Made by a program: the position numbers and the translations under genes. Under the pieces are notes generated by a model. It saw only the letters and a program-made list of their open reading frames with translations, had not been told where the DNA came from and made no database searches. A stretch of 64,000 nucleotides of DNA from Bacteroidota bacterium (lineage in GTDB: Bacteria; Bacteroidota; Bacteroidia; Flavobacteriales_D; Crocinitomicaceae), in the NCBI GenBank assembly GCA_006226425.1, contig SBGX01000010.1, positions 1 to 64,000 on the forward strand, given 5' to 3'. Below are positions 17,875 to 26,507 of this stretch, piece after piece. Position 1 is the first letter of the stretch; every line of letters begins with the position of its first letter.

Positions 17875-19035
17875 ATGAAAACAAGCCTTTTAATTATTAG
17901 TTTTTTGTCTTTTGCATGGATGTATCATGCACAAAGCTACCCTAACAAGCAGGCTAGAAAAAACTTCTACCAGGAAATTTCCGAAAAGTATAATTCTGAA
18001 TCAGTCAAACATATTCTTTCTGAAGATGATGAAGACGACTTTGACCTTTACGTGGATGGAAATAAGGAATTGGAACTGCTTGAAAGTTATGGAACAGTTA
18101 TCCATGAGCTTCTCCATGGACTCAACAGAACGGAGTCAAATAAACATCGTTACTTCGTTGAAAAAGGGATCACCATCGAAGTTCCTCTCAATGACTACTA
18201 CAACTCCAAAAAACTCAACCACTTTGTCCGAAAAGGACTCCAGGATAGCATCTTCCGCTACGGACTCTACGTCGGAGGAAAGTCCGAAGTCGCCGAACGA
18301 GGGAACGAAAAGATCAGGGTCAATCATCGCCTTGACGCAGAAGTCATGTCCATTAGTCAGGGAATATACGGCTTACTAGAAGAGTTTAACGCCTATTATT
18401 ATGGGAATCTGGCCGCTTTTGAGTTGATGGAATACTACCAGAAAAAATATCCAGACAATGAAGATGCCTGGGAGGATTTCGAACATTCGGTTCTGGGAGA
18501 TGCCGTGGCTTATTATGAATTCAAGTTGTTCATGGCCTGGTATCTGGAATACGCTAAGAAAAATGAACGAAAAAGCTTTCATTACAGTATGGACAATATG
18601 CCCCTGAGAGTCTGCTACACTTTACTTGACAACAAATATCAAGCACTCATTTCAGCCATTGAATCCAAACAGGATCTTTTTCAAAAAAAGACTGACGACA
18701 ACATGCTAAGCGAACTTAAATTTGACGGAAGCAAAGAGGATTTCGAACAATTCATGAGTAAAACCCTAAGCAATTCGGGAATGTCTATCGACGACATTAA
18801 AAAAGATCCCGAAATGTATCGGGCTTTTGAAAAGGAAATGAAACCAATTTACACTCAGTTGAAACAACAACTCAAAAAGGAGCTTCCTTCTTCCCTCAGC
18901 CTGTTCCATGCCAATCACAAGGCTCAGATCAAATGGCTCAAACAGCTCCTCTCCGAAAAAACGCATCAACAAATCCTGAATGAATTTCGGATCAAAGGGC
19001 TGGATCAATCAAATTATCAGAAATACCTTAGGTAA
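17875..19035 (+). CDS. secreted HELLH metallopeptidase candidate
   Basis: A 386-residue protein with an N-terminal signal peptide (LLIISFLSFAWMYHAQ). It has a zinc-peptidase motif HELLH at residues 77-81 inside YGTVIHELLHGLN, and LLEEFNAYYYG at 167-176 could supply the third ligand (E169 or E170), as in gluzincin peptidases where the glutamate lies on a later helix. I do not recognise the family beyond this. The C-terminal third is charged and helical. It lies 68 bases after the LpxR-like gene on the same strand and may be co-transcribed. ATG 17875 is chosen for the signal peptide. Confidence 0.6.
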   Translation: MKTSLLIISFLSFAWMYHAQSYPNKQARKNFYQEISEKYNSESVKHILSEDDEDDFDLYVDGNKELELLESYGTVIHELLHGLNRTESNKHRYFVEKGITIEVPLNDYYNSKKLNHFVRKGLQDSIFRYGLYVGGKSEVAERGNEKIRVNHRLDAEVMSISQGIYGLLEEFNAYYYGNLAAFELMEYYQKKYPDNEDAWEDFEHSVLGDAVAYYEFKLFMAWYLEYAKKNERKSFHYSMDNMPLRVCYTLLDNKYQALISAIESKQDLFQKKTDDNMLSELKFDGSKEDFEQFMSKTLSNSGMSIDDIKKDPEMYRAFEKEMKPIYTQLKQQLKKELPSSLSLFHANHKAQIKWLKQLLSEKTHQQILNEFRIKGLDQSNYQKYLR

Positions 19036-19053
19036 TTCTTCATCGAACCTGAC

Positions 19054-20064
19054 TTACATTTCCAATTCTAAGCGAATACGTTCCTGATATTTCCGGATCA
19101 TTTCCTGAATCCGGTGAAAATACTGATTGCGCTCCCGTTCATTTGTCTGACTGATACTAATCGAATTGGCCAGTTGTCTCTTTAAAATCTGCAAACTGTC
19201 CTTCACGTAGGCTTTATCCTCTGTATGCAAGGTGTTGAGAACATTGTGGGCCACATAAATTCCTTGCTGCAGATCGTTTTCGTAGTAAATCGTGGAATTC
19301 GTATTGACCGTTTCATTCAGATACATCTCAAAGTTATTTCCTGTCGCCGGGGGCTCCGTATTCACAATAAATTTCTGACCGCAAGCCGCCTGTTGTTTCA
19401 GGTGGTCCACAAATCGAGAAAGGGTTTCCAATAACTGAAGGGCGTAGGACGGATCTTCAAAATGACGGGCATTGAAATAATAATAGATTTCACGTACAAA
19501 TCCTCTCAACAACTCTGGGTCAAAGATTTCGACGGAGGGAATGCTATTGTACAACTTTAGGCATTCATGTCCCAGGCCGAAGGCATCCTCTGAAAATTTT
19601 TCGTAGCCGAAACTCTGATTCTGAAATTCAGGGATCAATAGGTGCGTTTTGGCCCAAAAGAATAATTTGAATCGTACGAGATGCGGATAATTAAATAACT
19701 GCAACAAAGGAGTATTATCGACAGCAATCGTCAGCCCGGGGTTCGGATGTGCCTTAATTTGTAACAATCCATCCCGAATCCCCCTTAAATACTCCACCAT
19801 GCTGAAATCATAGCTTTCTAAGCCCTGAAACTGGAATGCCACCTGATTTTTTTTCATTCCAAAAATCGTGTCGAGCGAAATTCCATAGTGCAGACACAAC
19901 TTTTCCAGTTCGTAAATTGTCAGTAAAGTTTCTCCCCGATACCTTCTATAAACAGCATCCTGACTCATTGAAAGTACTTCTCCGACGGCATATCCAAGAG
20001 ACTCTCCTGCCGGTAATTGGAGCTTAATCAATTCAAAGATATGTGTCTGATGATCTGCTTTCAT
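19054..20064 (-). CDS. HTH-type transcriptional regulator
   Basis: A 336-residue protein with a helix-turn-helix of Xre type near the start: GYAVGEVLSMSQDAVYRRYRGETLLTIYEL lies in residues about 23-52 (quoted here as a region), then LCLHYGISLDTIF. The remaining 260 residues are helical and of a type often seen in Bacteroidota regulators without a known ligand. It is convergent with the HELLH gene (18-base gap) and divergent from the YceI lipoprotein gene (110-base gap), so the YceI gene is a possible target. That is inference from position only. Confidence 0.65.
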   Translation of the reverse strand: MKADHQTHIFELIKLQLPAGESLGYAVGEVLSMSQDAVYRRYRGETLLTIYELEKLCLHYGISLDTIFGMKKNQVAFQFQGLESYDFSMVEYLRGIRDGLLQIKAHPNPGLTIAVDNTPLLQLFNYPHLVRFKLFFWAKTHLLIPEFQNQSFGYEKFSEDAFGLGHECLKLYNSIPSVEIFDPELLRGFVREIYYYFNARHFEDPSYALQLLETLSRFVDHLKQQAACGQKFIVNTEPPATGNNFEMYLNETVNTNSTIYYENDLQQGIYVAHNVLNTLHTEDKAYVKDSLQILKRQLANSISISQTNERERNQYFHRIQEMIRKYQERIRLELEM

Positions 20065-20082
20065 TTCCTGATTTCAACCCAT

Positions 20083-20114
20083 ATTGATCAGACTAATTTA
20101 CGTTTTTAGTTTTG
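20083..20114 (+). promoter_or_regulatory. putative promoter for the YceI lipoprotein gene
   Basis: ATTG, a 20-base spacer, then a perfect TAGTTTTG -7 element. It ends 60 bases before the ATG. The -33 element has one mismatch from TTTG. Confidence 0.55.
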
Positions 20115-20174
20115 AATCCGGTCATTCCTCGATTCATTCCTTAATTTTTAGTATTTTCGAAAAAAAAGGACATT

Positions 20175-20807
20175 ATGAAAACAAAACTATTCGTTGCACT
20201 GCTCATCGGACTCGGGACTGTCGCCTGTAGTGGAGGTGAACATGACGAGCCAGAGAACAATCAGGAACAGGAGCAGGAAGAAGTTTGCTCTTATAGCTAT
20301 GACCAGGCCAACACCAAATTTGAATGGACAGCCTATAAAACATCTGACAAAGTTGGAGTCAAGGGCTCTTTTCAGGATATTGAAGTAGAAAGTGAGGCGA
20401 ACGAAGACGCCAAAAAAGTAATCGAGTCATTGCATTTTAAAATGACAACAGCCAAAGTGTCGTCCGGGAATGAAGATCGGGACATGAAGATTTCGAAGCA
20501 TTTCTTTGAAACGATCAACACGCCAACCATCAGTGGACAGGTAAAATCGGTGAACGACGACGGTACGGCCGTGATTTCCGTGACAATGAATGGGGTGACC
20601 AAAGACGTTCAGGGAACGTATGAAATGCACGCCAATGATTTTGCCTTTACAGCGAGCATTGATGTCTCCGACTGGAATGCTATTCCGGGAATTGAGGCCT
20701 TGAATAAAATATGTAAAGACCTGCATACAGGGGCTGATGGTGTCTCTAAACTTTGGTCTGAAGTTGGACTAAGTTTCAGCACGAGCCTGATATCAGATTG
20801 TGATTAA
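20175..20807 (+). CDS. YceI-family lipoprotein
   Basis: A 210-residue lipoprotein: the signal peptide ends in the lipobox GTVAC (Cys18), followed by an acidic Glu/Gln-rich linker. Residues about 45-205 form a YceI-like lipocalin-fold domain (KFEWTAYKTSDKVGVKGSF, SGNEDRDMKISKHFF, ISVTMNGVTKDVQGTYEM). YceI proteins bind isoprenoid-type lipids such as polyprenols or quinones. The gene has its own promoter and terminator and so stands alone; the divergent HTH gene could regulate it. Confidence 0.85.
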   Translation: MKTKLFVALLIGLGTVACSGGEHDEPENNQEQEQEEVCSYSYDQANTKFEWTAYKTSDKVGVKGSFQDIEVESEANEDAKKVIESLHFKMTTAKVSSGNEDRDMKISKHFFETINTPTISGQVKSVNDDGTAVISVTMNGVTKDVQGTYEMHANDFAFTASIDVSDWNAIPGIEALNKICKDLHTGADGVSKLWSEVGLSFSTSLISDCD

Positions 20808-20825
20808 TTAAATCGTATTAATATC

Positions 20826-20856
20826 AAAAAAGGGGATCAAATGATCCCCTTTTTTT
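20826..20856 (+). terminator. rho-independent terminator after YceI gene
   Basis: The stem GGGGATCA / TGATCCCC, extended by A-T pairs, with a 2-base AA core loop is followed by seven T residues. The A-rich 5' arm would let it act in both directions. Confidence 0.88.
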
Positions 20857-20964
20857 GTGAGGTTTACTGGACTTTAAATAAGGACTACGAAATACTAATT
20901 CGTTATTGCATTACTTTCTAGCCTCACCTTGTCAAAAACCATCCGATACCGATCGAAAAAGCCT

Positions 20965-20972
20965 TATTTTTG
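20965..20972 (+). promoter_or_regulatory. -7 promoter element for mnmD
   Basis: TATTTTTG is a perfect TAnnTTTG match only 4 bases before the chosen ATG at 20977. Transcription would start at or near the start codon, suggesting a leaderless mRNA and ruling against the upstream ATG at 20929. Confidence 0.5.
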
Positions 20973-20976
20973 TGCC

Positions 20977-21648
20977 ATGCATCGAAATAAACGGATCGTA
21001 TTGACATCGGATGGTTCTCATACCATTTTTCTTCCAGAACTGCACGAACACTACCATTCTCATCACGGTGCCGTTCAGGAAGCACGTCACGTATTCCTTA
21101 AAAACGGGCTTGACTACTTCGATCACCGACAGGAAATTTCAATTCTTGAAATTGGCTTCGGAACTGGCTTAAACGCCCTGCTCACATGTCTGCACAGAGA
21201 ATCCCAGGAGAATAGTGGAATCATCAATTACCTTGGCCTGGAAGCTTTTCCACTTAATCCGGAGGACATCCAACAAATGAATTATACCGAACTGGTTGGC
21301 CACGAGGAACTCATGGAACAAATACACGCGACAAGTTGGCGGGAAGCACATCAAATGACACCTCAATTCATCCTGACTAAAATTGATCAGAAAATTCAGG
21401 ATTTTCAGTTAGATGATGACTCGATCGACCTCATTTATTTCGACGCTTTCGGTCCGCGTGTCCAATCCGAAATGTGGCAAAAAGAAATTTTTAAAAAAAT
21501 GTGGCGCTGTCTAAAACAAAGTGGTGTTTTGGTTACTTATTGTGCCAAAGGGCAAGTCAAACGGGATTTGAGAGCATGTGGATTTGGAGTTGAATCTCTG
21601 GAAGGACCTCCCGGAAAACGAGAGATGATTCGCGCCCTAAAACAATGA
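20977..21648 (+). CDS. mnmD: tRNA 5-methylaminomethyl-2-thiouridine methyltransferase
   Basis: A 223-residue protein equal to the methyltransferase half of MnmC (DUF752), without the FAD oxidoreductase half; stand-alone forms are called MnmD. It methylates the wobble uridine 34 of some tRNAs. The early substrate stretch (TIFLPELHEHYHSHHGAVQEA) covers about residues 14-34, followed by the SAM motif ILEIGFGTGLNALL and the catalytic-type motif DLIYFDAFGPRVQSEMW. The start at 20977 (MHRNKRIV) is chosen because the -7 box lies directly before it. It ends 2 bases from the stop of the convergent sigma factor gene. Confidence 0.85.
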   Translation: MHRNKRIVLTSDGSHTIFLPELHEHYHSHHGAVQEARHVFLKNGLDYFDHRQEISILEIGFGTGLNALLTCLHRESQENSGIINYLGLEAFPLNPEDIQQMNYTELVGHEELMEQIHATSWREAHQMTPQFILTKIDQKIQDFQLDDDSIDLIYFDAFGPRVQSEMWQKEIFKKMWRCLKQSGVLVTYCAKGQVKRDLRACGFGVESLEGPPGKREMIRALKQ

Positions 21649-21650
21649 TT

Positions 21651-22256
21651 TTAGATTGTATCCTTTGTTTTTTCCATGAGGTTGGCCAGGAAATCGCGCG
21701 CACGAAATAATTGTGCTTTTACGGTCCCCAAAGGTAAATTCAGCGTCTCTGCAATTTCCTCGTAACTGAGCTCCTCAAAATAGCGCAACTCAACCAATTC
21801 CCGATACCTCGGTTTAAGCTGTTCAACCAAATCGCGCATCAACTTTACTTTTTGAGATTGAATAACGGCCTCTTCGGGATTCTTCCCATGTGACTTTGCG
21901 TCAATATAGATGACCTCACCGGTCTCAGATGTAAAACCCGAATCCATGGACGTCACTTTGACACGCTTTTTCCGCATGAAGTCGATGCAATTATTTGAAG
22001 CGATCTTAAACAACCAGGTACTAAAGGCAAAACTGGGAGAGTACTGGTCCAAACGGCTAAATGCCTTTCCGAATGCTTCAATGGTTAAATCATCCGCATC
22101 ATCGTTGTTCTTGACCATTTTCAACATCATGAAATAAATCGACTCACGATAACGTTCCATCAGTTCAGCATAGGCTGCCTGACTTCCCTGACGAGCTTCT
22201 TCAACCAGTTTCAGGTCGTATTTTCCTTTATCGGATAAATTCTCGTTTATTTCCAT
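21651..22256 (-). CDS. RNA polymerase sigma factor, ECF-like
   Basis: A 201-residue sigma-70 family protein with region 2 (ELMERYRESIYFMML, then NNDDADDLTIEAFGKAF, FSTWLFKIASNNCIDFMRKK) and region 4 (LPLGTVKAQLFRARDFL) only, as in extracytoplasmic-function factors. No anti-sigma gene is adjacent. The start at 22256 (MEINENLSD) lies 10 bases inside the end of the upstream glycosyltransferase gene, so the two are translationally linked. The frame is open to 22373, but the upstream part is antisense-like filler before the conserved region. Confidence 0.88.
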   Translation of the reverse strand: MEINENLSDKGKYDLKLVEEARQGSQAAYAELMERYRESIYFMMLKMVKNNDDADDLTIEAFGKAFSRLDQYSPSFAFSTWLFKIASNNCIDFMRKKRVKVTSMDSGFTSETGEVIYIDAKSHGKNPEEAVIQSQKVKLMRDLVEQLKPRYRELVELRYFEELSYEEIAETLNLPLGTVKAQLFRARDFLANLMEKTKDTI

Positions 22257-23407
22257 TTTCCCAGTCGATCCTTTTCTGATGTGTAGTAAATTATTGGCAC
22301 AAAAATCGCATAGAAGAGATCCCAAAACGGAAAGGCGTAAACAAAGCTTGATGCCTTCAATCTCAGAAGACATTTACCCTGAATAATCCACTTAAGGATC
22401 ATCACCAAACCAAATCCCGCAAGCGAAAGCCAACGATACTCTGCATCGAATAACAAAATAACGAACGAAATCCATGCCAAAATCAACGAAAGTGGATATA
22501 TTCCTAACAATAACTTCTTAATAACCTGATACCTGGGGGAAGTCGTATAGTGTCTGGCTTTCTGTCTCATCCAATCTGCCCAACTCTCCTTGGCATCCGA
22601 CAAACAAAATGTATTGCTATCTACCTGGATCGTATAATTCCTCTTTTTGGCTGCGTCCTGAACGAAGAGGTCATCATCTCCTGAAATGATCGAATAATGG
22701 GACTTGAATCCATTGACCGACTCAAACAGGGACTTTGTATAAGCCAGGTTCCTCCCCACTCCCATGTATGGCAATCCGGCCCGTGCAAAGGACAAATAGT
22801 TCATCCCGATGAAGGCTGTATCCAGCCTAATCAACCGGTTGAGAAAACCTTTTTGTTTCTTGTAGGGTGCATAGCCTAAAACCATTTTTTTACTCCCTGT
22901 TAAACGCGAGACCATCAGGGATAGCCAATCCTTACTCTCTGGTCGACAATCAGCATCTGTCAGCAACAACAACTCGTGATTGGCAGCTTTGATCCCCAAT
23001 GAGAGCGGAAACTTCTTACCGGTTCCCAGATGCTTGCTTCTTTCCACCTCAATCAACTTCAACTTTGGATCATTCATCCGCATGGCGTAAAGGACCTGGT
23101 AAGAATTATCAATGGATTGATGATTCACTACCACCACCTCAAAATTGGGGTAATCCTGATTCAGGATGAGGGGGAGGTTGTGATAAAGATTGTCAGATTC
23201 ATTTCGGGCTGCAATAACTATCGACACTGGTGGAAATTCCTTTTTTCCTGCCTCTTGATCCGCTGGTCCCTGCACCTCCGTTTTTTTCATAAAAGCCAGT
23301 CGACCAAAGATGAGTACGGCAAACAGAAACTGAATGAACAGCATCAGGCCCAAAAAACAAAAGAGGATTAAAACACGGTTGAACTCAAAGTCCGGAAGAT
23401 ATTCCAT
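22247..23407 (-). CDS. membrane-bound family 2 glycosyltransferase
   Basis: A 386-residue protein with an N-terminal membrane segment (LILFCFLGLMLFIQFLFAVLIF), a GT-A domain (VSIVIAARNESDNLYHNLPL, then LLLTDADCRPESKDW holding the DxD-like DAD) and C-terminal membrane segments (LILAWISFVILLF, FVYAFPFWDLFYAIFVPII). The QRxRW-like acceptor motif appears as WADWMRQKARHY. It probably adds sugar to a lipid or makes a polysaccharide; the product is unknown. ATG 23407 is chosen since upstream codons overlap the tgt promoter region. It precedes and overlaps the sigma factor gene. Confidence 0.82.
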   Translation of the reverse strand: MEYLPDFEFNRVLILFCFLGLMLFIQFLFAVLIFGRLAFMKKTEVQGPADQEAGKKEFPPVSIVIAARNESDNLYHNLPLILNQDYPNFEVVVVNHQSIDNSYQVLYAMRMNDPKLKLIEVERSKHLGTGKKFPLSLGIKAANHELLLLTDADCRPESKDWLSLMVSRLTGSKKMVLGYAPYKKQKGFLNRLIRLDTAFIGMNYLSFARAGLPYMGVGRNLAYTKSLFESVNGFKSHYSIISGDDDLFVQDAAKKRNYTIQVDSNTFCLSDAKESWADWMRQKARHYTTSPRYQVIKKLLLGIYPLSLILAWISFVILLFDAEYRWLSLAGFGLVMILKWIIQGKCLLRLKASSFVYAFPFWDLFYAIFVPIIYYTSEKDRLGKWK

Positions 23408-23454
23408 TCGCAGCCTAAGTTTGTTACAAATATGGGAAGCTTCGGCAAATAGTT

Positions 23455-23462
23455 TATCTTTG
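23455..23462 (+). promoter_or_regulatory. -7 promoter element for tgt
   Basis: TATCTTTG is a perfect TAnnTTTG match 24 bases before the tgt ATG at 23487. Confidence 0.5.
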
Positions 23463-23486
23463 CTAAGTTTTTTTATCAACAAAGAT

Positions 23487-24617
23487 ATGCACTTTGACCT
23501 GAAGCATTCTGACCCTCAATCCAAAGCGCGAGCAGGTGTCCTTCACACCGATCACGGCCCGATCGAAACCCCTATTTTCATGCCTGTAGGTACGGCTGGA
23601 ACCGTTAAGGGTGTACACCAACACGAACTGAAAGAAGCGGTCAGGGCTCAGATCATTCTGGGAAATACCTATCACCTTTACCTCCGTCCGGGAACAGAGG
23701 TATTAAAAGCTGCAGGTGGCCTGCATCGTTTCAATGGCTGGGACAAACCAATCCTCACGGATAGTGGAGGTTACCAGGTGTACTCGCTCTCTTCCAGCAA
23801 CAAAATAACGGAAGAAGGGGTCAAATTTCAGTCTCATATTGATGGAAGCTATCACTTCTTTTCTCCTGAAAAAGCCATTGACATTCAACGAGCAATCGGA
23901 GGAGATATTATTATGGCCTTCGATGAATGCACTCCTTACCCATGCGACTATGGTTATGCCAAGCGCTCGATGCACATGACACACCGTTGGTTAAAGCGCT
24001 GCATGGACCAAATGGAGAAAACAGAACCCTTATATGGCTACCAACAAGCTTTGTTTCCGATTGTCCAGGGAAGTACCTACGAAGACCTGCGCAAAATTTC
24101 CGCAGAAACCATCGCATCTTTTGACGCAGTTGGAAATGCGATCGGCGGACTTTCTGTCGGAGAACCAGCAGAAGAAATGTATGCCATGACTGAACTCGTT
24201 TGTGATATTCTCCCTGGTGACAAACCACGTTATCTCATGGGGGTAGGAACTCCTTCCAATATCCTTGAGAGTATCGCGTTAGGAGTAGATATGATGGACT
24301 GTGTGATGCCTTCCAGAAATGCCCGACATGGACTTCTTTTCACCAGAGAAGGAACTATCAATATCAAAAATGAGAAGTGGGCGAAAGATTTTTCCCCGCT
24401 TGATCCAGATGGCACCTCATACGTGGACCACGCCTATAGCAAAGCCTATTTACGTCATTTGATCAAGGCAAAGGAAAACCTGGGGATCCAAATAGCAACC
24501 ATCCACAATCTGGCCTTTTATCTGGCCCTGGTTGAAGAAGCACGACAACGAATTCTGAACGGTACTTTCGTCGCCTGGAAGAATGCATTAGTCCCTAAAC
24601 TGGATCTCAGATTATAG
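23487..24617 (+). CDS. tgt: tRNA-guanine transglycosylase
   Basis: A 376-residue enzyme that swaps guanine 34 for a queuosine precursor in GUN-anticodon tRNAs. Family marks: ILTDSGGYQVYSL, MAFDEC, FPIVQGS, AIGGLSVGEP and DMMDCVMPSRNARHG with the nucleophilic Asp. The usual zinc ligands are missing: where E. coli has CxCxxC the chain reads DPDGTSYVD (307-314 region), though the later histidine in TIHNL remains. From memory this is shared by Bacteroidota Tgt proteins. The start at 23487 (MHFDLKHSD) fits the family and the -7 box. A VUT-type queuosine precursor transporter lies 12 kb downstream. Confidence 0.93.
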   Translation: MHFDLKHSDPQSKARAGVLHTDHGPIETPIFMPVGTAGTVKGVHQHELKEAVRAQIILGNTYHLYLRPGTEVLKAAGGLHRFNGWDKPILTDSGGYQVYSLSSSNKITEEGVKFQSHIDGSYHFFSPEKAIDIQRAIGGDIIMAFDECTPYPCDYGYAKRSMHMTHRWLKRCMDQMEKTEPLYGYQQALFPIVQGSTYEDLRKISAETIASFDAVGNAIGGLSVGEPAEEMYAMTELVCDILPGDKPRYLMGVGTPSNILESIALGVDMMDCVMPSRNARHGLLFTREGTINIKNEKWAKDFSPLDPDGTSYVDHAYSKAYLRHLIKAKENLGIQIATIHNLAFYLALVEEARQRILNGTFVAWKNALVPKLDLRL

Positions 24618-24623
24618 TTTTGC

Positions 24624-25697
24624 ATGGACATTATTGACAAATACATCATCCGCAAATTCCTGTCCACCTTTTTCTTCATGATCGGTGTGGTCATGTTGCT
24701 TTCTACGGTATTTGATATTTCAGCACGACTCGGAGAATTTATTGAAAATAATGCCAGCGCCAGTGCCATCATTTTCGACTATTACGTCCATTTCATTATT
24801 TATTACGGGAATACTTTTTCTTCCCTGATCATTTTTTTGTCGGTGATCTGGTTTACAGCCAAGATGGCCCAGGATTCAGAAATTATTCCTTTGCTGTTTA
24901 GTAGCCGGCCTTTTACCCGAATTCTAAGACCTTATTTCATTGCTGCAAGCATATTGGTCGTCTTTTCATTGATTCTGAATCATTTTGTGATTCCCCGATC
25001 CAACAAAACACGTTTGGCCTTTGAAGAACGTTTCTACCGGGACCGGATGTTTGTCCAGGACTACCATGTACAATTCCCTGGAAACAAAATCGTTTACTTC
25101 TCCAGTTACCTGAGTGACTACAATGTATTCAATGACTTTCGGATTGAAGTTTGGGACAAAAAAAACAAGGCAAAATCTATCCTGGTGGCCAAAAGTGCAA
25201 AAAATGAGTTGGGAACCAATCGCTGGAAACTTGAACACTATTATTCCAAACACTTTGGATATCCTAAAGACCGGCTTGAGGTCCGAAACAAGAAGGACAC
25301 GACCTTTGAGTTTCAAACCCATGAACTAGTCATTCGAGAAAACAGGGCGGAAACAATGACTTACAAGGAACTCAAAGCCTTTATCGCCCGCGAAAGCGAA
25401 AAAGGCAATCCCAATGTTCCTTTATACGAACTGGAATTGCATCGCCGGACCTCCCTCCCCTTTGCCACTTATTTCCTCACCTTGATGGGGGTTGCCGTTT
25501 CAAGTCGTAAAAAACGAGGTGGTATCGGAATCAACATTGCCATCGGACTCTTTTTTGTCTTCGTTTACATCTTTACTATGCAGGTTACAACAGTGGCAGC
25601 TGAAAAGATCGGCTTCCCCCCTGTTATCGCCGTCTGGATTCCAAATATTCTTTTTGGTCTGATCGGCTACTACATGTACAAAGTAGCACCCAAATGA
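24624..25697 (+). CDS. LptF/LptG family lipopolysaccharide export permease
   Basis: A 357-residue YjgP/YjgQ permease. Two N-terminal membrane segments (IIRKFLSTFFFMIGVVMLLSTVFDI and IIYYGNTFSSLIIFLSVIWF regions), a further segment near 105, a periplasmic beta-jellyroll domain (about 125-260) and three C-terminal segments (FATYFLTLMGVAVSS, IAIGLFFVFVYIFTM, AVWIPNILFGLIGYYMY). These proteins pull LPS from the inner membrane with LptB. It follows tgt by 6 bases and overlaps the next gene by 4, so the three form one operon. LptF and LptG cannot be told apart here. Confidence 0.88.
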   Translation: MDIIDKYIIRKFLSTFFFMIGVVMLLSTVFDISARLGEFIENNASASAIIFDYYVHFIIYYGNTFSSLIIFLSVIWFTAKMAQDSEIIPLLFSSRPFTRILRPYFIAASILVVFSLILNHFVIPRSNKTRLAFEERFYRDRMFVQDYHVQFPGNKIVYFSSYLSDYNVFNDFRIEVWDKKNKAKSILVAKSAKNELGTNRWKLEHYYSKHFGYPKDRLEVRNKKDTTFEFQTHELVIRENRAETMTYKELKAFIARESEKGNPNVPLYELELHRRTSLPFATYFLTLMGVAVSSRKKRGGIGINIAIGLFFVFVYIFTMQVTTVAAEKIGFPPVIAVWIPNILFGLIGYYMYKVAPK

Positions 25698-26458
25698 TCC
25701 GAAAAACCTTTTTCGTTTGCTTCTTTTTTCTATTCTCTACACTTTTCTGTTTGGGACAGATTGTTAACATCGAAAACAAACGTATTTACAGCGACACGGT
25801 TGGCTGGGATGGAAACCTAAGTTCGAGCCTTTCTTTGATCCAAAACAATGACCAGCTTTTACAATTCAAGTTGCATGGTCGCCTACAATACAAAGGAAAG
25901 AAAAACTACTGGCTCCTTATTCAAAACTATGTGTACTCGAAGGGAGGACAAAAAGTGTACGCCAATTCCGGCATGGGACATTTACGACACGCCTATATCT
26001 TCCAACTGAACTCCCTGAACTGGGAAACTTTTGCTCAGGCCCAATACAACCAGATTCTTCTGCAAAAACTCAGGGCACTGGTCGGAACAGGTCCCCGATG
26101 GAACTTTGTCAAAAAACCTCGATTTCGAGCCTTTCTGGGGAGTTCTGTTTTTTATGAATATGAAGAATTACAATTTGATCCCATTCAGTTTAACCGGGAT
26201 TTCCGATGGAACAACTACCTTTCCTGGTTCCTCGAATTTAAAAGCATCAAGTTTACGGCCACCAGCTACTACCAGCCACTCCTTGAAAATTTCTCAGACT
26301 TTCGATACTCCGGGCAATACGTGCTCCTCAACAAAATCAACAAGGTTTTTAGCCTGAAAGCCGAATGGAATATCTTCTACGACAGTCATCCGCCCAGTAG
26401 CGTTCCCAATACGGTCATGTCGCTATTATTCGGACTATCCATGGATTTTGGAAAATAA
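25694..26458 (+). CDS. DUF481-like outer-membrane protein
   Basis: A 254-residue exported protein (signal peptide TFFVCFFFLFSTLFCLGQ). The rest alternates hydrophobic and polar residues with many aromatic ends, as in an outer-membrane barrel: GNLSSSLSLIQNNDQLLQFKLHG region, YVYSKGGQKVYANSGMGHLR, VGTGPRWNF, VFYEYEEL and a final Phe-rich strand. This pattern matches DUF481-type salt-stress proteins. Its ATG overlaps the stop of the LPS permease gene (ATGA). Function is unknown; a role in the envelope is likely. Confidence 0.65.
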   Translation: MIRKTFFVCFFFLFSTLFCLGQIVNIENKRIYSDTVGWDGNLSSSLSLIQNNDQLLQFKLHGRLQYKGKKNYWLLIQNYVYSKGGQKVYANSGMGHLRHAYIFQLNSLNWETFAQAQYNQILLQKLRALVGTGPRWNFVKKPRFRAFLGSSVFYEYEELQFDPIQFNRDFRWNNYLSWFLEFKSIKFTATSYYQPLLENFSDFRYSGQYVLLNKINKVFSLKAEWNIFYDSHPPSSVPNTVMSLLFGLSMDFGK

Positions 26459-26486
26459 AAAAGGCCCGTTTTCACGAGCCCTTTCA
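26455..26486. terminator. bidirectional hairpin terminator between convergent operons
   Basis: AAGGCCCGT, loop TTTC, ACGAGCCCTTT pair with one bulge and one G-U pair. On the minus strand the hairpin is followed by TTTTTTATTTT, a good terminator for the choice-of-anchor V gene. On the plus strand the T tract is shorter. Confidence 0.7.
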
Positions 26487-26507
26487 CTATTTTTAATCAA
26501 CCTCAAT

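Noticed and set aside
23334-23486. N-terminal extension of tgt by 51 residues
   Set aside because: It overlaps the divergent glycosyltransferase gene and the tgt -7 box, and the family starts at MHFDLKHSD.
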